Of a stretch of DNA of 48,065 bases, positions 1 to 8,112 are shown piece by piece (position 1 is the first letter of the stretch; the number at the start of each line of letters is the position of its first letter). The stretch is from contig JACCET010000014.1 in NCBI GenBank assembly GCA_013416405.1, positions 1 to 48,065 of the forward strand, written 5' to 3'. A model generated the notes under the pieces. It was not told where the DNA came from. It did no database searches and was given only the letters and a program-made list of their open reading frames with translations. A program made the translations under genes and the position numbers. This DNA is from Alcaligenaceae bacterium (GTDB lineage Bacteria; Pseudomonadota; Gammaproteobacteria; Burkholderiales; Burkholderiaceae_B).

Positions 1-39
1 CGCCAAGTGATCCGACCAATATTGCATTCCCTTTGACAT
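1..39 (-). CDS. IS66 TnpA-like accessory protein, N-terminal fragment
   Basis: Only 13 codons lie in the window, reading MSKGMQYWSDHLA from an ATG at 39. An aromatic/Trp-rich start of this kind (xxYWxxHLA) is typical of the small HTH accessory protein TnpA encoded first in IS66-type elements, and the position just inside the IS66-like terminus fits. The fragment is too short for certainty; the assignment rests mainly on the IS end next to it. Confidence 0.35.
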   Translation of the reverse strand, partial: MSKGMQYWSDHLA

Positions 40-124
40 CTGCGTCTGCCCCAAAAAATTGAATAAGCAGAAGCTTGGCCTATTCAATGGCAGGCGGAAA
101 GGATGTGCTTGGTGGATCGCTTAC
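1..124 (-). mobile_element. IS66-family insertion sequence, left end (partial)
   Basis: Read on the minus strand, a terminal GTAAGCG (118-124), the conserved tip of IS66-family inverted repeats, is followed by about 80 bases of leader and then by a short reading frame starting at 39 that resembles the first residues of an IS66 TnpA accessory protein. The element continues beyond the window. It sits about 130 bases past the brxL stop, so the BREX operon is bounded by an IS on this side. The duplicated target site cannot be verified because only one end is visible. Confidence 0.5.
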
Positions 125-129
125 GATTC

Positions 130-151
130 AATTCCTGGGATTCTAGGAATT
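130..151. repeat. Short inverted repeat downstream of brxL
   Basis: AATTCCT (130-136) and AGGAATT (145-151) form a 7-bp inverted repeat with an 8-nt loop, in the stretch between the IS66 end and the brxL stop. There is no T-run, so it is not a convincing terminator. The rest of 125-258 shows no supportable gene. Confidence 0.3.
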
Positions 152-258
152 TCCAATATGGGGGAGTCGCAAATGGCCTGGGAGTTTCCAAGGTCGCTTT
201 GACGAATGGAAATTGAAAGTAAGATGAAGATGTCCCGGTTGGCTTTCCCATTTCGTCC

Positions 259-2373
259 TTAAACCCTGACAAATGTCACATTGAATTCCTTGCAGGGTCG
301 TAGCTGCTGCATCCGGTTCGAGAAACTGAATGCATCGTTCATCTCAAATCTCTGGAACACATCCAGCCCACGGCTAAGTACGATCTTCCAACCATGATCT
401 GTGGTGATGTCGCGGTCGTGACGGGTGCCGCTGGTGTCATATTCCCAGGTGAACTGTATGCCAACACCTGCGCACGACTCTGCGATTTTCTGTAAATTGT
501 CGGTTTGCTGTTCCACCCGGAACTCATCCTCAACGGTGATCAGGTGAACGTTGACTTCTTCTTCGCTTGCTTTGTTTCGGGCCACCGTTTCCATCAGTTC
601 CATCAAGTTTCTGAGTTGATGGAAGACACGAACGTATGGATCGGTGATGGTGATCTGGCTTGCCTCCTTTAGGTAGGGGCCAAACAGCTTGTCAAAATTA
701 ACACCACGCTGGTTTTCAACAAAGACGATGTGGGCTTCTCTCAGTGGGGTCTGGGCGTCCGTAGCGGCCGCTACGGCTGTCGTTGCTGCGGCTAGGTGCC
801 TAGGGCTATCGTTGCTGCTCTGCGCCGCTGTGGGCTGCTGTGGTGCCCCAGCGTTGGCCGATGCTACAGGCATAACCGCGAAATCATCAGTGTCGCTTGC
901 GACTGTGCGATGGTAGTAATGCGGGAACTCAAGTTCCTCAAGGGTTTTAACTTCTTTTACCGTATCGTCGGCTGTCGTGTAGGCAAAATGCACGGCGGGG
1001 TAGGTGGCATCAATCCGCAGTAACTGGTCTTTTACCCGCTTACGGCCTTCGATCGCCTGGCGCAGTACGTCCTCGACCTCGACATCGGTCGCGTCATTGG
1101 CAGGGAACAGGATTTTCATCAGACCCGAGAAGGTTTTATTGATGCCGTCGCGGTCGCGTGTGGATATCTCGGATGACAGGGTGAACAGGTGTTGGTAGCG
1201 GTCAGAATAGTCGTGGTTACGCAGCGAACGCAAGATCTCAGCTAAATAATCAACCACAAAGCCGTAGCCGTCGGAAAACATTTCCCCACGGATAACATCC
1301 ACTTCCCAGCCCGGAATGTAGTTGTGAATACGATCCAGAAAGGCGGAGTCATGGAATTTTTCGGGCAAGGGGTCAAACAGGTCAGTATGCTTGAGCATGT
1401 AGGGCACGGTATGGTCGGTATTGCCCACAAACACCATAGAGGCCTCGGCACCCAGCGTTTCCACGCCACGTGAAAACGACTTGTTGGCCATGTAGTTTTT
1501 CATGATGTCTACCAGGGCTTTGTCCACACGCTTTTGCTTGCCAGCGAACTCATCAAAGGCGACCACATCCCAGTAACCCACTAAACCTAACTTGCCGGTG
1601 CTGTTATGGACGAATAGCTTAGGCACCGTCACTTCGCCGCCGGAAATTAACATGCCGTGAGGGGAAAACTCGGAATAAATATGCGACTTGCCCGTACCCT
1701 TGGGGCCAAGTTCGATCAGGTTGTAGTTGCGTTCGCAAAAAGGGATCAGGCGCACCAGTTGGCTTAGTTTGTTGCGTTTGCCAAACAACTGGGGATTGAA
1801 CCCTATGCTTTGTATCAGCAGATCTATCCACTCATCCGTGGTGAACTGTTTGCGTGCTTCTACGTAGCTGTCAAAATCAAAGTGCGACAGCTGTATGGGT
1901 TTAAGCGTGGCCAGTATCCATGGCGACACATTCTTGTCGTCGTTAAATTCGTATTCGATATCAGCCAGGCACCAGACGCCACCCACCAGCAGCTTGGGGT
2001 GCGCTTTAACGGTGGCCGAGTCGATAAGCACCTTCTTGACGCCCAGGTTGGCGAACTCGGCCTCGTAGGCGTCGGCTTTATCATTCAAAGATACGCTGAT
2101 GCGGTCAATCACCTTGTGACGGCCTTTTTCGCGGATGGTCGAGCGCACCAACCCCGCTTCGTTGCGATGCACATAGTGCATACGTAAGATTTCCTTGACG
2201 GTATCTATGCCGCTTTGGATAGTGGCCTCGTCATCGGTCGCACAGTATTGGCCCAGCAGGTATTCCAGCACGTAAGACGGCACAATGGCGTTGCCTTTTA
2301 CGGTCTTGACCAGATCCTTGCGAACCACCAGGCCTGCAAAGTGTTGATTGATCTTGTCATCGAGCTGACTCAT
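259..2373 (-). CDS. brxL: BREX protein BrxL, AAA+ ATPase with MIT_C-like C-terminus
   Basis: Last gene of the BREX operon, 704 aa. The N-terminal 200 residues match the BrxL N-domain type, followed by an AAA+ core with Walker A GPKGTGKS (223-230) and Walker B VVAFDEFAG (270-278). Residues about 500-545 are a low-complexity Ala/Pro/Ser linker. From about 552 to the end the sequence resembles the phospholipase-D-like C-terminal domain of eukaryotic MITD1 (HDRDI at 652-656, a GW..., RGLD motif, and a final LRPC), not a Lon protease domain with a Ser-Lys dyad. BrxL family members bind DNA as ring-shaped ATPases and are needed for BREX defence. The start is chosen by AAGGA six bases before ATG; it follows pglZ by 23 bases. 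The ATPase assignment is firm; the C-terminal domain call is by motif recall. Confidence 0.88.
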   Translation of the reverse strand: MSQLDDKINQHFAGLVVRKDLVKTVKGNAIVPSYVLEYLLGQYCATDDEATIQSGIDTVKEILRMHYVHRNEAGLVRSTIREKGRHKVIDRISVSLNDKADAYEAEFANLGVKKVLIDSATVKAHPKLLVGGVWCLADIEYEFNDDKNVSPWILATLKPIQLSHFDFDSYVEARKQFTTDEWIDLLIQSIGFNPQLFGKRNKLSQLVRLIPFCERNYNLIELGPKGTGKSHIYSEFSPHGMLISGGEVTVPKLFVHNSTGKLGLVGYWDVVAFDEFAGKQKRVDKALVDIMKNYMANKSFSRGVETLGAEASMVFVGNTDHTVPYMLKHTDLFDPLPEKFHDSAFLDRIHNYIPGWEVDVIRGEMFSDGYGFVVDYLAEILRSLRNHDYSDRYQHLFTLSSEISTRDRDGINKTFSGLMKILFPANDATDVEVEDVLRQAIEGRKRVKDQLLRIDATYPAVHFAYTTADDTVKEVKTLEELEFPHYYHRTVASDTDDFAVMPVASANAGAPQQPTAAQSSNDSPRHLAAATTAVAAATDAQTPLREAHIVFVENQRGVNFDKLFGPYLKEASQITITDPYVRVFHQLRNLMELMETVARNKASEEEVNVHLITVEDEFRVEQQTDNLQKIAESCAGVGIQFTWEYDTSGTRHDRDITTDHGWKIVLSRGLDVFQRFEMNDAFSFSNRMQQLRPCKEFNVTFVRV

Positions 2374-2396
2374 GCGGTGTCCTTGGATATCTGTAC

Positions 2397-4904
2397 TTAG
2401 AAATCGAATTCGCTGGTGAATGACCGGCGTATCGTATAGCGTTGCGACTTGTATTCGCGATAATGGGTGGTGTCGTCCACCTGTTCTTCCAGCTTCAGCA
2501 GCACCTGCTGGTTATTGGCCTCTTCAGCCTTGCGGCTGAGAATCAAGCGTACGTGTAGTTCGCGTTCGCGCGTGTTTTCGGAAGCATAGTCAAAGCTTAG
2601 CTCGTGCTGATCCGAAATCAGGGCGCCGTCCAGGGTAAACAAGCCTATGCGCAACTTTCGGGGTTGTAGCTTATCGGTTGTGGCTTGTGTCTGGTACAGC
2701 GCCACGGCCAATTGACCGGTGGTGATGGTTTTGTTACCCCCGCCAATAAAATCGACCTGAACCCGGGATACATCGCTAAGCCGCTTCTTATTCACGTGAA
2801 TCACCGGAATCACGACTTCCTGTAAGGTCGCACCACCATGCACGAAACGGCTGCCAGATCCCTTCAAGCGCAGACGCTTAATGGACTTGGGGATCTGAAC
2901 CTCGATGCTTCCTTCCAAGCCTAACTGCGCCGACGTGAAGTGTTTAAAACCGTCGTTATCCCTCAGACCTTTGCCCAGCACAAACCTCCGGTCACGATAC
3001 AAAATGGAATCACCTTGCGGCTCGCCGGTTAGAAACTCGCTTTCTTCCAGCGTACGGTTCTGGTAGATGAAACCGTGGTCAGCGGTAACCAGTAAATTGC
3101 TGGCATTGGCGTTGGTCAGTTTTTTGATCAGCCGTATCAGTTCCTGCAGCGCTTCCTCGGCGGCGGCAAAGACCCGTTCTTCCGTGTCACGCGTGTCGCC
3201 GGTCTCATCAATTAGGTTGTGATACACATACACGACGTCATTGTCCCGAATCAGGGTGCGTGAGTCGTCGCGATTCATGCCCATCAGGTCTTTGGCCTGA
3301 ACAACCGCTGAGGCAGGTACGGCAGATGCCAGGATTTTGCCGCGATTTCCTGTACCTTGAGCGCTTTGACCGTTGACCAGGGCGGCACCCGGGTCGTTAT
3401 CAGTGAGCTCCAAAGATTGGTTGGGCAGCAGGGCAGCCATGCCTAGCTGCGTGTAGCTGGGCAGCATGGACAGGGCTGGTTTCAGTTCAGCGTCGAACTT
3501 GTCTTCCTGCCGGATCAGGCTTTGCAGCTCTTCACCGATTTCATAGCGAAAGGCATCCGAGATAAGCACACATACCTTGGTCTTGCGATCTAAAAATGGC
3601 TGCACAAATTGACTGAAAAAATCACGTTGCAATGGAATCGTCAGCGCACTCCATTGCTTGGCATTATCCACAAAACGCTGCCAACGGTCGTTTAGCTTGA
3701 CCAGATAATTATTCGTGTACAGATTTTCAATCAGCGTGTTTAGTTCGCCCAGCAGGGATGCTTGACCCGACTCGCGCAGATGGTAAATGAACTTGCGGTA
3801 CAACTGATCCAGCACATACCAGTGCGAGGCATACTTTTCCACGCCATCGGCTAGGGAGCTCATATCTAGCTGCGTCGCCTCCAGCGTCTGGATGAATTCG
3901 GCGGCTACCTCGACGGCGCCGTACTCGTGCTGGTAGCGATTAAACCAGTGGCTTAGTCTTCGCTGTCTGACCCACTGGATAATATCGGCAGCCGAGACAG
4001 TGCGACCCGCCACCGTGTGTACCAAGTCATTAAGAATCTTCCTGTCGATGAGCTCGAAGTAGTCCAGCTCCAGCAACTGACGAAAGTCATGCTTATGGAG
4101 ACGATCTTCCATTTGCAGCACGTCGGCGCACTGCTCCGATAGCGCTTCAAATGACGCCTGGTGCGAACGGCTGTCTTTCCAGCGCTTTAGGAAGACCAGG
4201 GCTTCAGATGACAAGCCTGGTTTTTGTTCTGGATCCGTTTCCATCAGGAAGCATGATTTGAACAGATCAATAACAAAATCGCGGACGCTGGGCGAGCTGG
4301 ACTGGTAGCCATAAATACGGCCAGTTTGCTCCCACAGAAAGGCATCCAGTCCGCTACGGCTAATTAGTTTGATCTTTTCATCACGGCCAGCGGCCATTTC
4401 GGCTAGCAATTGTTCCAGGATTACATCGAGGCGTGGCTCAGCACCCGCGCATACGGCCAGCATCTTCAGCCGCAGCATGCCGTGCGTTTCGTTCTTGTCT
4501 AGCAAGCTTAGCAACGCCTGACGGCGCTTGGCAGCTTCGAAAAAGCCATCGTGGGCTTGTAGCACGGGGTACAAATCCGGACCCAGTTCCAGTTCAGCCA
4601 GCCACAAAGCCACCTGATCCGTACGAAAGTCGCTGCCGCTGGCTAGTTGTACATCCAGCAGCCAGTTGTCCAGGTCAGAGGGCTGATCGCCATCGCGATA
4701 CAGCAGAAATTTTTGTTCCGGCTGTTCACGCAGTACACGGTATTTGACCGTGAATTCGTTGTTGGCAAGCTCGATTTTTTCAACGCCAGCCAGTTCCAGT
4801 GCGTCGAAATCGGTACGGAACTCGTGATGCACGTCGTACCAGAAAACAATGCGTTGCTTGCCAAACAGGTTGTTCAGGGCCTGCGTTATTTTTGGATTGC
4901 TCAT
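2397..4904 (-). CDS. pglZ: BREX alkaline-phosphatase-superfamily protein PglZ
   Basis: An 835-aa PglZ, a core BREX component of the alkaline phosphatase superfamily, the usual size for type I BREX. The phosphatase-like metal-site motifs are visible as LISDAFRYE (about residues 446-454) and TADHGF (about 607-612), and the N-terminus (MSNPKITQALNNLF) matches family starts. A longer in-frame start 12 codons upstream would overlap the previous gene; the ATG at 4904, seven bases after the pglX stop, fits the family better, although no clear Shine-Dalgarno is present, which suggests translational coupling. Its biochemical role within BREX is not settled in general; it is required for defence and for methylation in characterised systems. 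Confidence 0.92.
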   Translation of the reverse strand: MSNPKITQALNNLFGKQRIVFWYDVHHEFRTDFDALELAGVEKIELANNEFTVKYRVLREQPEQKFLLYRDGDQPSDLDNWLLDVQLASGSDFRTDQVALWLAELELGPDLYPVLQAHDGFFEAAKRRQALLSLLDKNETHGMLRLKMLAVCAGAEPRLDVILEQLLAEMAAGRDEKIKLISRSGLDAFLWEQTGRIYGYQSSSPSVRDFVIDLFKSCFLMETDPEQKPGLSSEALVFLKRWKDSRSHQASFEALSEQCADVLQMEDRLHKHDFRQLLELDYFELIDRKILNDLVHTVAGRTVSAADIIQWVRQRRLSHWFNRYQHEYGAVEVAAEFIQTLEATQLDMSSLADGVEKYASHWYVLDQLYRKFIYHLRESGQASLLGELNTLIENLYTNNYLVKLNDRWQRFVDNAKQWSALTIPLQRDFFSQFVQPFLDRKTKVCVLISDAFRYEIGEELQSLIRQEDKFDAELKPALSMLPSYTQLGMAALLPNQSLELTDNDPGAALVNGQSAQGTGNRGKILASAVPASAVVQAKDLMGMNRDDSRTLIRDNDVVYVYHNLIDETGDTRDTEERVFAAAEEALQELIRLIKKLTNANASNLLVTADHGFIYQNRTLEESEFLTGEPQGDSILYRDRRFVLGKGLRDNDGFKHFTSAQLGLEGSIEVQIPKSIKRLRLKGSGSRFVHGGATLQEVVIPVIHVNKKRLSDVSRVQVDFIGGGNKTITTGQLAVALYQTQATTDKLQPRKLRIGLFTLDGALISDQHELSFDYASENTRERELHVRLILSRKAEEANNQQVLLKLEEQVDDTTHYREYKSQRYTIRRSFTSEFDF

Positions 4905-4911
4905 AATTGTT

Positions 4912-6675
4912 TTAGTCGTCGTCCTTGGCATCCAGGCCAACGATTCTTTTCAGCGCCGAACCAAATTTCGGATAATTGGCTTTAACACCGTCATCCAGGT
5001 CAATGGTGATTTGCTGAGTCGCCAGTGGGTACAAGGTGTCGTGTTCGTAGTCGTCCAGCTCAAGCAGTTGTTTCTTCAGATTATCGATTTCTTTCAGGGC
5101 ACGGGTTTTTTCAGCTTGCCCTGCGTCGGTGCTGATGCTGACCTGTTCTAAGTGCTTCAGATGTGAATCGAGTTTATTACGGAAGTCTCGTAGGTAGCCC
5201 AACACTATACTGACCGTGTCTGGGCGGTAGCGGTGCAGGTAGATTAAGGCACTGAAGGTGCCCTTGGGGCTGGAGAACAACCAGTAGATCGGGCGCTTCT
5301 TGTAGCGTTTGACGTGGTCGTTGTAGAAGTCGCGTAAGAAGAATCTGCGTATGTCCTTGCCAATGGCGTCTTCGATGAAAGTCAGGTTTTCTTCGTAATG
5401 TTCTTCGCCGAAGGTTACGCGTAGGAACTGGCGGAAGCGTTCCGTGATGTCGTCGGCAAACCATTCACCGTCCAGCATGGGAATGACATTGTCCTGGTCA
5501 GGCGTAAAGATGGGGTTAGAGACTTGCGCCAGGTAGTCAGCCAGGGTTTCACCTTGGTTGGCAAGCACCAGGCCGGGTTTGTCCAGGCTGTAGCGACCGA
5601 ACATGCAACCGACCGCATAAGACAGGAACTCGCGAATGGTGTCGGCCAGCAGCAGGGCTTCCAGTTCTGCTTCGGTTTTGTTACCGCCGTAGCGGTAGTG
5701 CGGGTTGCAGGTTAGGGTAATTTCTTTTAGCGGGACATCGGGAGTTAGTTCGTCTTGCAGGCCGTAAGCTTCGATGAAGATACGGTTGTTTTCTTCTTCG
5801 AGATAGTGCATTTCCTGGACTAAGTCTTGCCAGTGGGTACGGAGTTTCTGGTACGTGCCCTTCAAGGTCGGTTGGCGGTGGGCTGCGTGCAGGAGGAGGA
5901 GAGTGGTAAAGCCCCAGGAAATCTCATAGGTGTCCCAGTCAGTTTTCCCAATTTTTATAATGATATCCCAGTCGAATTTTATGCTTTTGAATGCATCGTT
6001 CATGATGGGAAGTTTTTGAATATCACCTACCTGATAGTTCAATGTTGGATTGATTGTTGTTATGAGTGCTTTGGTTAGCGTGGAACATAAGAAACCTAAT
6101 AATCTATTAGGATCTTTTTCTGGAAATATCATTGAGCCACCTACGTCAAATACAAATCCTCCAAAGACTCTACGTGCACTAAATCCGTAGCTGGAAATTA
6201 ATCCATATGTGATTCCTTCGAGGAAGTAGAAGCGCTTAGCGCGAACAGGTGCGCCTGAGTAGTCCATAGGCAGATTAGAGTAAGCATGGATGTCTTCACC
6301 ATTATTCTTCCAATTTACCAAGTAGTCGTTGTTTCCATACCATTTTCGGTAGCCGCCACCTTTATTGTAGGGGAACCATTTTTTCTTAGATTCTAATGCG
6401 TCTAAATGTGACGTCACTCCATAGCCTATTTGTGAAGACGCAACTTCAAACCATAAACGCAAAAAAAGATCGTTGTTGCAAGTGGCTAAGCCCTGTTTTA
6501 TTTTGGCTACTTTATCCAAGGTGTCTGATTTAGAGAAAATGTTTCTTGTCTTTTCTCCAATCCAATAGCCGATGGGTTTTCCGGGGATTTTTTTAAAATC
6601 TGCGGCTGACGCCCGAAAAAAATATTTTTCCATGTTCTGTTCCGTGCCGACTACTTGTTTGTTTTCGTTATCCAT
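4912..6675 (-). CDS. pglX: BREX PglX, C-terminal half: target-recognition and C-terminal domains
   Basis: A 587-aa protein corresponding to the second half of a type I BREX adenine methyltransferase PglX. After about 20 leader residues it enters the segment FFRASAADFKKIPGKPIGYW, which in intact PglX follows directly on the methyltransferase domain. Residues about 20-250 are the putative target-recognition region; the rest is the conserved helical C-terminal part. There is no SAM motif, so it needs the partner encoded at 8113-9921 for catalysis. Its ATG overlaps the stop of the AlbA_2 gene by 8 bases and has a GGA-type ribosome site within that gene. The DNA of the recognition region is AT-rich (33% GC counted over 6061-6120) against about 52% at 5461-5520, suggesting domain exchange. 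By analogy it would act as HsdS does for HsdM. Confidence 0.85.
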   Translation of the reverse strand: MDNENKQVVGTEQNMEKYFFRASAADFKKIPGKPIGYWIGEKTRNIFSKSDTLDKVAKIKQGLATCNNDLFLRLWFEVASSQIGYGVTSHLDALESKKKWFPYNKGGGYRKWYGNNDYLVNWKNNGEDIHAYSNLPMDYSGAPVRAKRFYFLEGITYGLISSYGFSARRVFGGFVFDVGGSMIFPEKDPNRLLGFLCSTLTKALITTINPTLNYQVGDIQKLPIMNDAFKSIKFDWDIIIKIGKTDWDTYEISWGFTTLLLLHAAHRQPTLKGTYQKLRTHWQDLVQEMHYLEEENNRIFIEAYGLQDELTPDVPLKEITLTCNPHYRYGGNKTEAELEALLLADTIREFLSYAVGCMFGRYSLDKPGLVLANQGETLADYLAQVSNPIFTPDQDNVIPMLDGEWFADDITERFRQFLRVTFGEEHYEENLTFIEDAIGKDIRRFFLRDFYNDHVKRYKKRPIYWLFSSPKGTFSALIYLHRYRPDTVSIVLGYLRDFRNKLDSHLKHLEQVSISTDAGQAEKTRALKEIDNLKKQLLELDDYEHDTLYPLATQQITIDLDDGVKANYPKFGSALKRIVGLDAKDDD

Positions 6676-8110
6676 TTTTTCCGCTCTCTAGTATTCCTTT
6701 CTCAGTCACTCGGTATTTCTGCAAGCGACTTTGGACGGCATCGGGTAATGTATATTCAATCAGCTCAGCCTCCAGCAGCTCTTTAATTGCCCGCTTGAAG
6801 GCTCCCGTTTTGGACTTCAGTCCGAGTAGGGCTACGAGCTCATTGGCAGAAAGAGGCTCTGGGTCTAACAGGGCTAGTATTCGCTCCGACTGGGCCCCTG
6901 ACTGGGCCCTCGACTGGGCCCTTTGTTCTAGTCCTGCCGGTTCAGGGCCCTCAACGACCACTGGCTCACGCAGGTAAATCGTAAAACGTACACCCGTGAC
7001 GATTTCGGTGATTAGCGGTTCGGGTAGCCCTTGTTTTGTTGCTTCGGCGAAGATACGCTTGACCCCGCTGCCCCATTGTTCGATCAGGCCTAGCTCACGA
7101 AAGACGCGGGCAATCACCGGGTTGCGGATTCTGGAAGCCCCGCTTTTCATATCCTCGATGGTCATGCCCGGCAATAGTAGGCCGGGGCTTTCGATGTCGA
7201 TGCGATCGTTGAAGAAAGCGACGCGTATTGGAGTGCCGCGGTGAGAATAGTCGCTATGCACTAGCGCATTGACGATGGCTTCCCGCAGCATGGTCAGCGG
7301 AATGCTCCAAATGTCCTTGCGCCGCATGCCGGAAAACTCAGCGCTTTTGAAGGCATGTTTTTTCAGGAACATCTCGATAGCGTCCACGGCGCGTGGCAGG
7401 TGGTCGTGAATTTCTATTTGGTCGAAGATGTCTACCTTGTCGGTGCCACGAAAGCGGCCGCACTGTATCCAGGCATCGGGAAAGTGGATTTCACGGTCTT
7501 TGCCGAATAGCAGTATGGCACCATGGGTGGGAACTAGGCGTCCTTGCTCTGGGCGTAGCAACTTTAGGGTTAGTAAGGTCTTTTCATCCAGGGTTTGCTT
7601 ACTGCCGAATAGTTCTGCAGCGGCAACCAGGTCCAGGTCGTCCACGGATAGCCCGGGCATGGGCATTTCATCAAATATGATGCCTTTCGTGCCGCGATGT
7701 AATTCGGCAATTAAAGCAGGGTCTGCCTGGCGGTTGGTGGAACCCAGTCGGATATAAACACCTTGCTCAGGTCCCTGTTTTTTTAGGTAATGTGGTCGGA
7801 CGTTACTAGGAAAAACCTCAACAATAAGCAGGGTTTGATCATTGATGCTGGTTAGTTCTACATTGGGCACTAAACCTGGGGCAATGCTGTCCGCAATCAG
7901 ATTGCAGATGCGTTCTTCTTCAGCGAGCGGATCTGCTACCCCTACGGCGGTACGATCATCGGTGACGCCGATAACCAGTCGGCCACCAGCGGAATTGGCA
8001 AAAGCGACCAAGGTTTTTAGCAGTGGCTGTGGTGATGAGAGGTCGCGCTTGAACTCCAGCGTTTTACTTTCGGGTTGTTGCAGGAGAGCGGACGTGGAGT
8101 TATCAGTCAT
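6668..8110 (-). CDS. AlbA_2 / RecG-like ATP-binding protein lodged between the pglX halves
   Basis: A 480-aa protein of the AlbA_2 (Schlafen-related) family. Residues about 12-125 carry the AlbA_2 fold signatures (TLEFKRDL, GGRLVIGV). Residues about 275-390 resemble the HATPase_c_4 domain (REAIVNALVHSDYS, later GSGVKRI). A linker with three RAQS/GAQS units (397-408) leads to a winged-helix C-terminus. Such proteins are often annotated as putative transcriptional regulators or RecG-like helicases and turn up beside restriction-modification genes; their role is not established. It starts two bases after the stop of the first pglX half and overlaps the second half by 8 bases, so it is fully embedded in the operon. 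It could be a regulator, an accessory effector, or a subunit linking the PglX halves; the sequence does not decide. Confidence 0.85.
   Translation of the reverse strand: MTDNSTSALLQQPESKTLEFKRDLSSPQPLLKTLVAFANSAGGRLVIGVTDDRTAVGVADPLAEEERICNLIADSIAPGLVPNVELTSINDQTLLIVEVFPSNVRPHYLKKQGPEQGVYIRLGSTNRQADPALIAELHRGTKGIIFDEMPMPGLSVDDLDLVAAAELFGSKQTLDEKTLLTLKLLRPEQGRLVPTHGAILLFGKDREIHFPDAWIQCGRFRGTDKVDIFDQIEIHDHLPRAVDAIEMFLKKHAFKSAEFSGMRRKDIWSIPLTMLREAIVNALVHSDYSHRGTPIRVAFFNDRIDIESPGLLLPGMTIEDMKSGASRIRNPVIARVFRELGLIEQWGSGVKRIFAEATKQGLPEPLITEIVTGVRFTIYLREPVVVEGPEPAGLEQRAQSRAQSGAQSERILALLDPEPLSANELVALLGLKSKTGAFKRAIKELLEAELIEYTLPDAVQSRLQKYRVTEKGILESGKNG
6888..6923. repeat. Three tandem 12-bp repeats in the AlbA_2 gene
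   Basis: GACTGGGCCC plus two variable bases occurs three times at 6888-6899, 6900-6911 and 6912-6923. The unit is four codons long on the coding strand (R/G-A-Q-S), so copy-number change would alter linker length without shifting the frame. Confidence 0.85.
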
Positions 8111-8112
8111 TC

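Noticed and set aside
1-74. Ankyrin-like reading of the first bases on the minus strand
   Set aside because: A stop precedes it and the alternative frame fits an IS66 accessory protein next to an IS66 terminus.
84-272. 62-codon minus-strand frame after brxL
   Set aside because: It begins at a TTG inside the brxL end and runs across the IS66 terminus; no family resemblance and no ribosome site.
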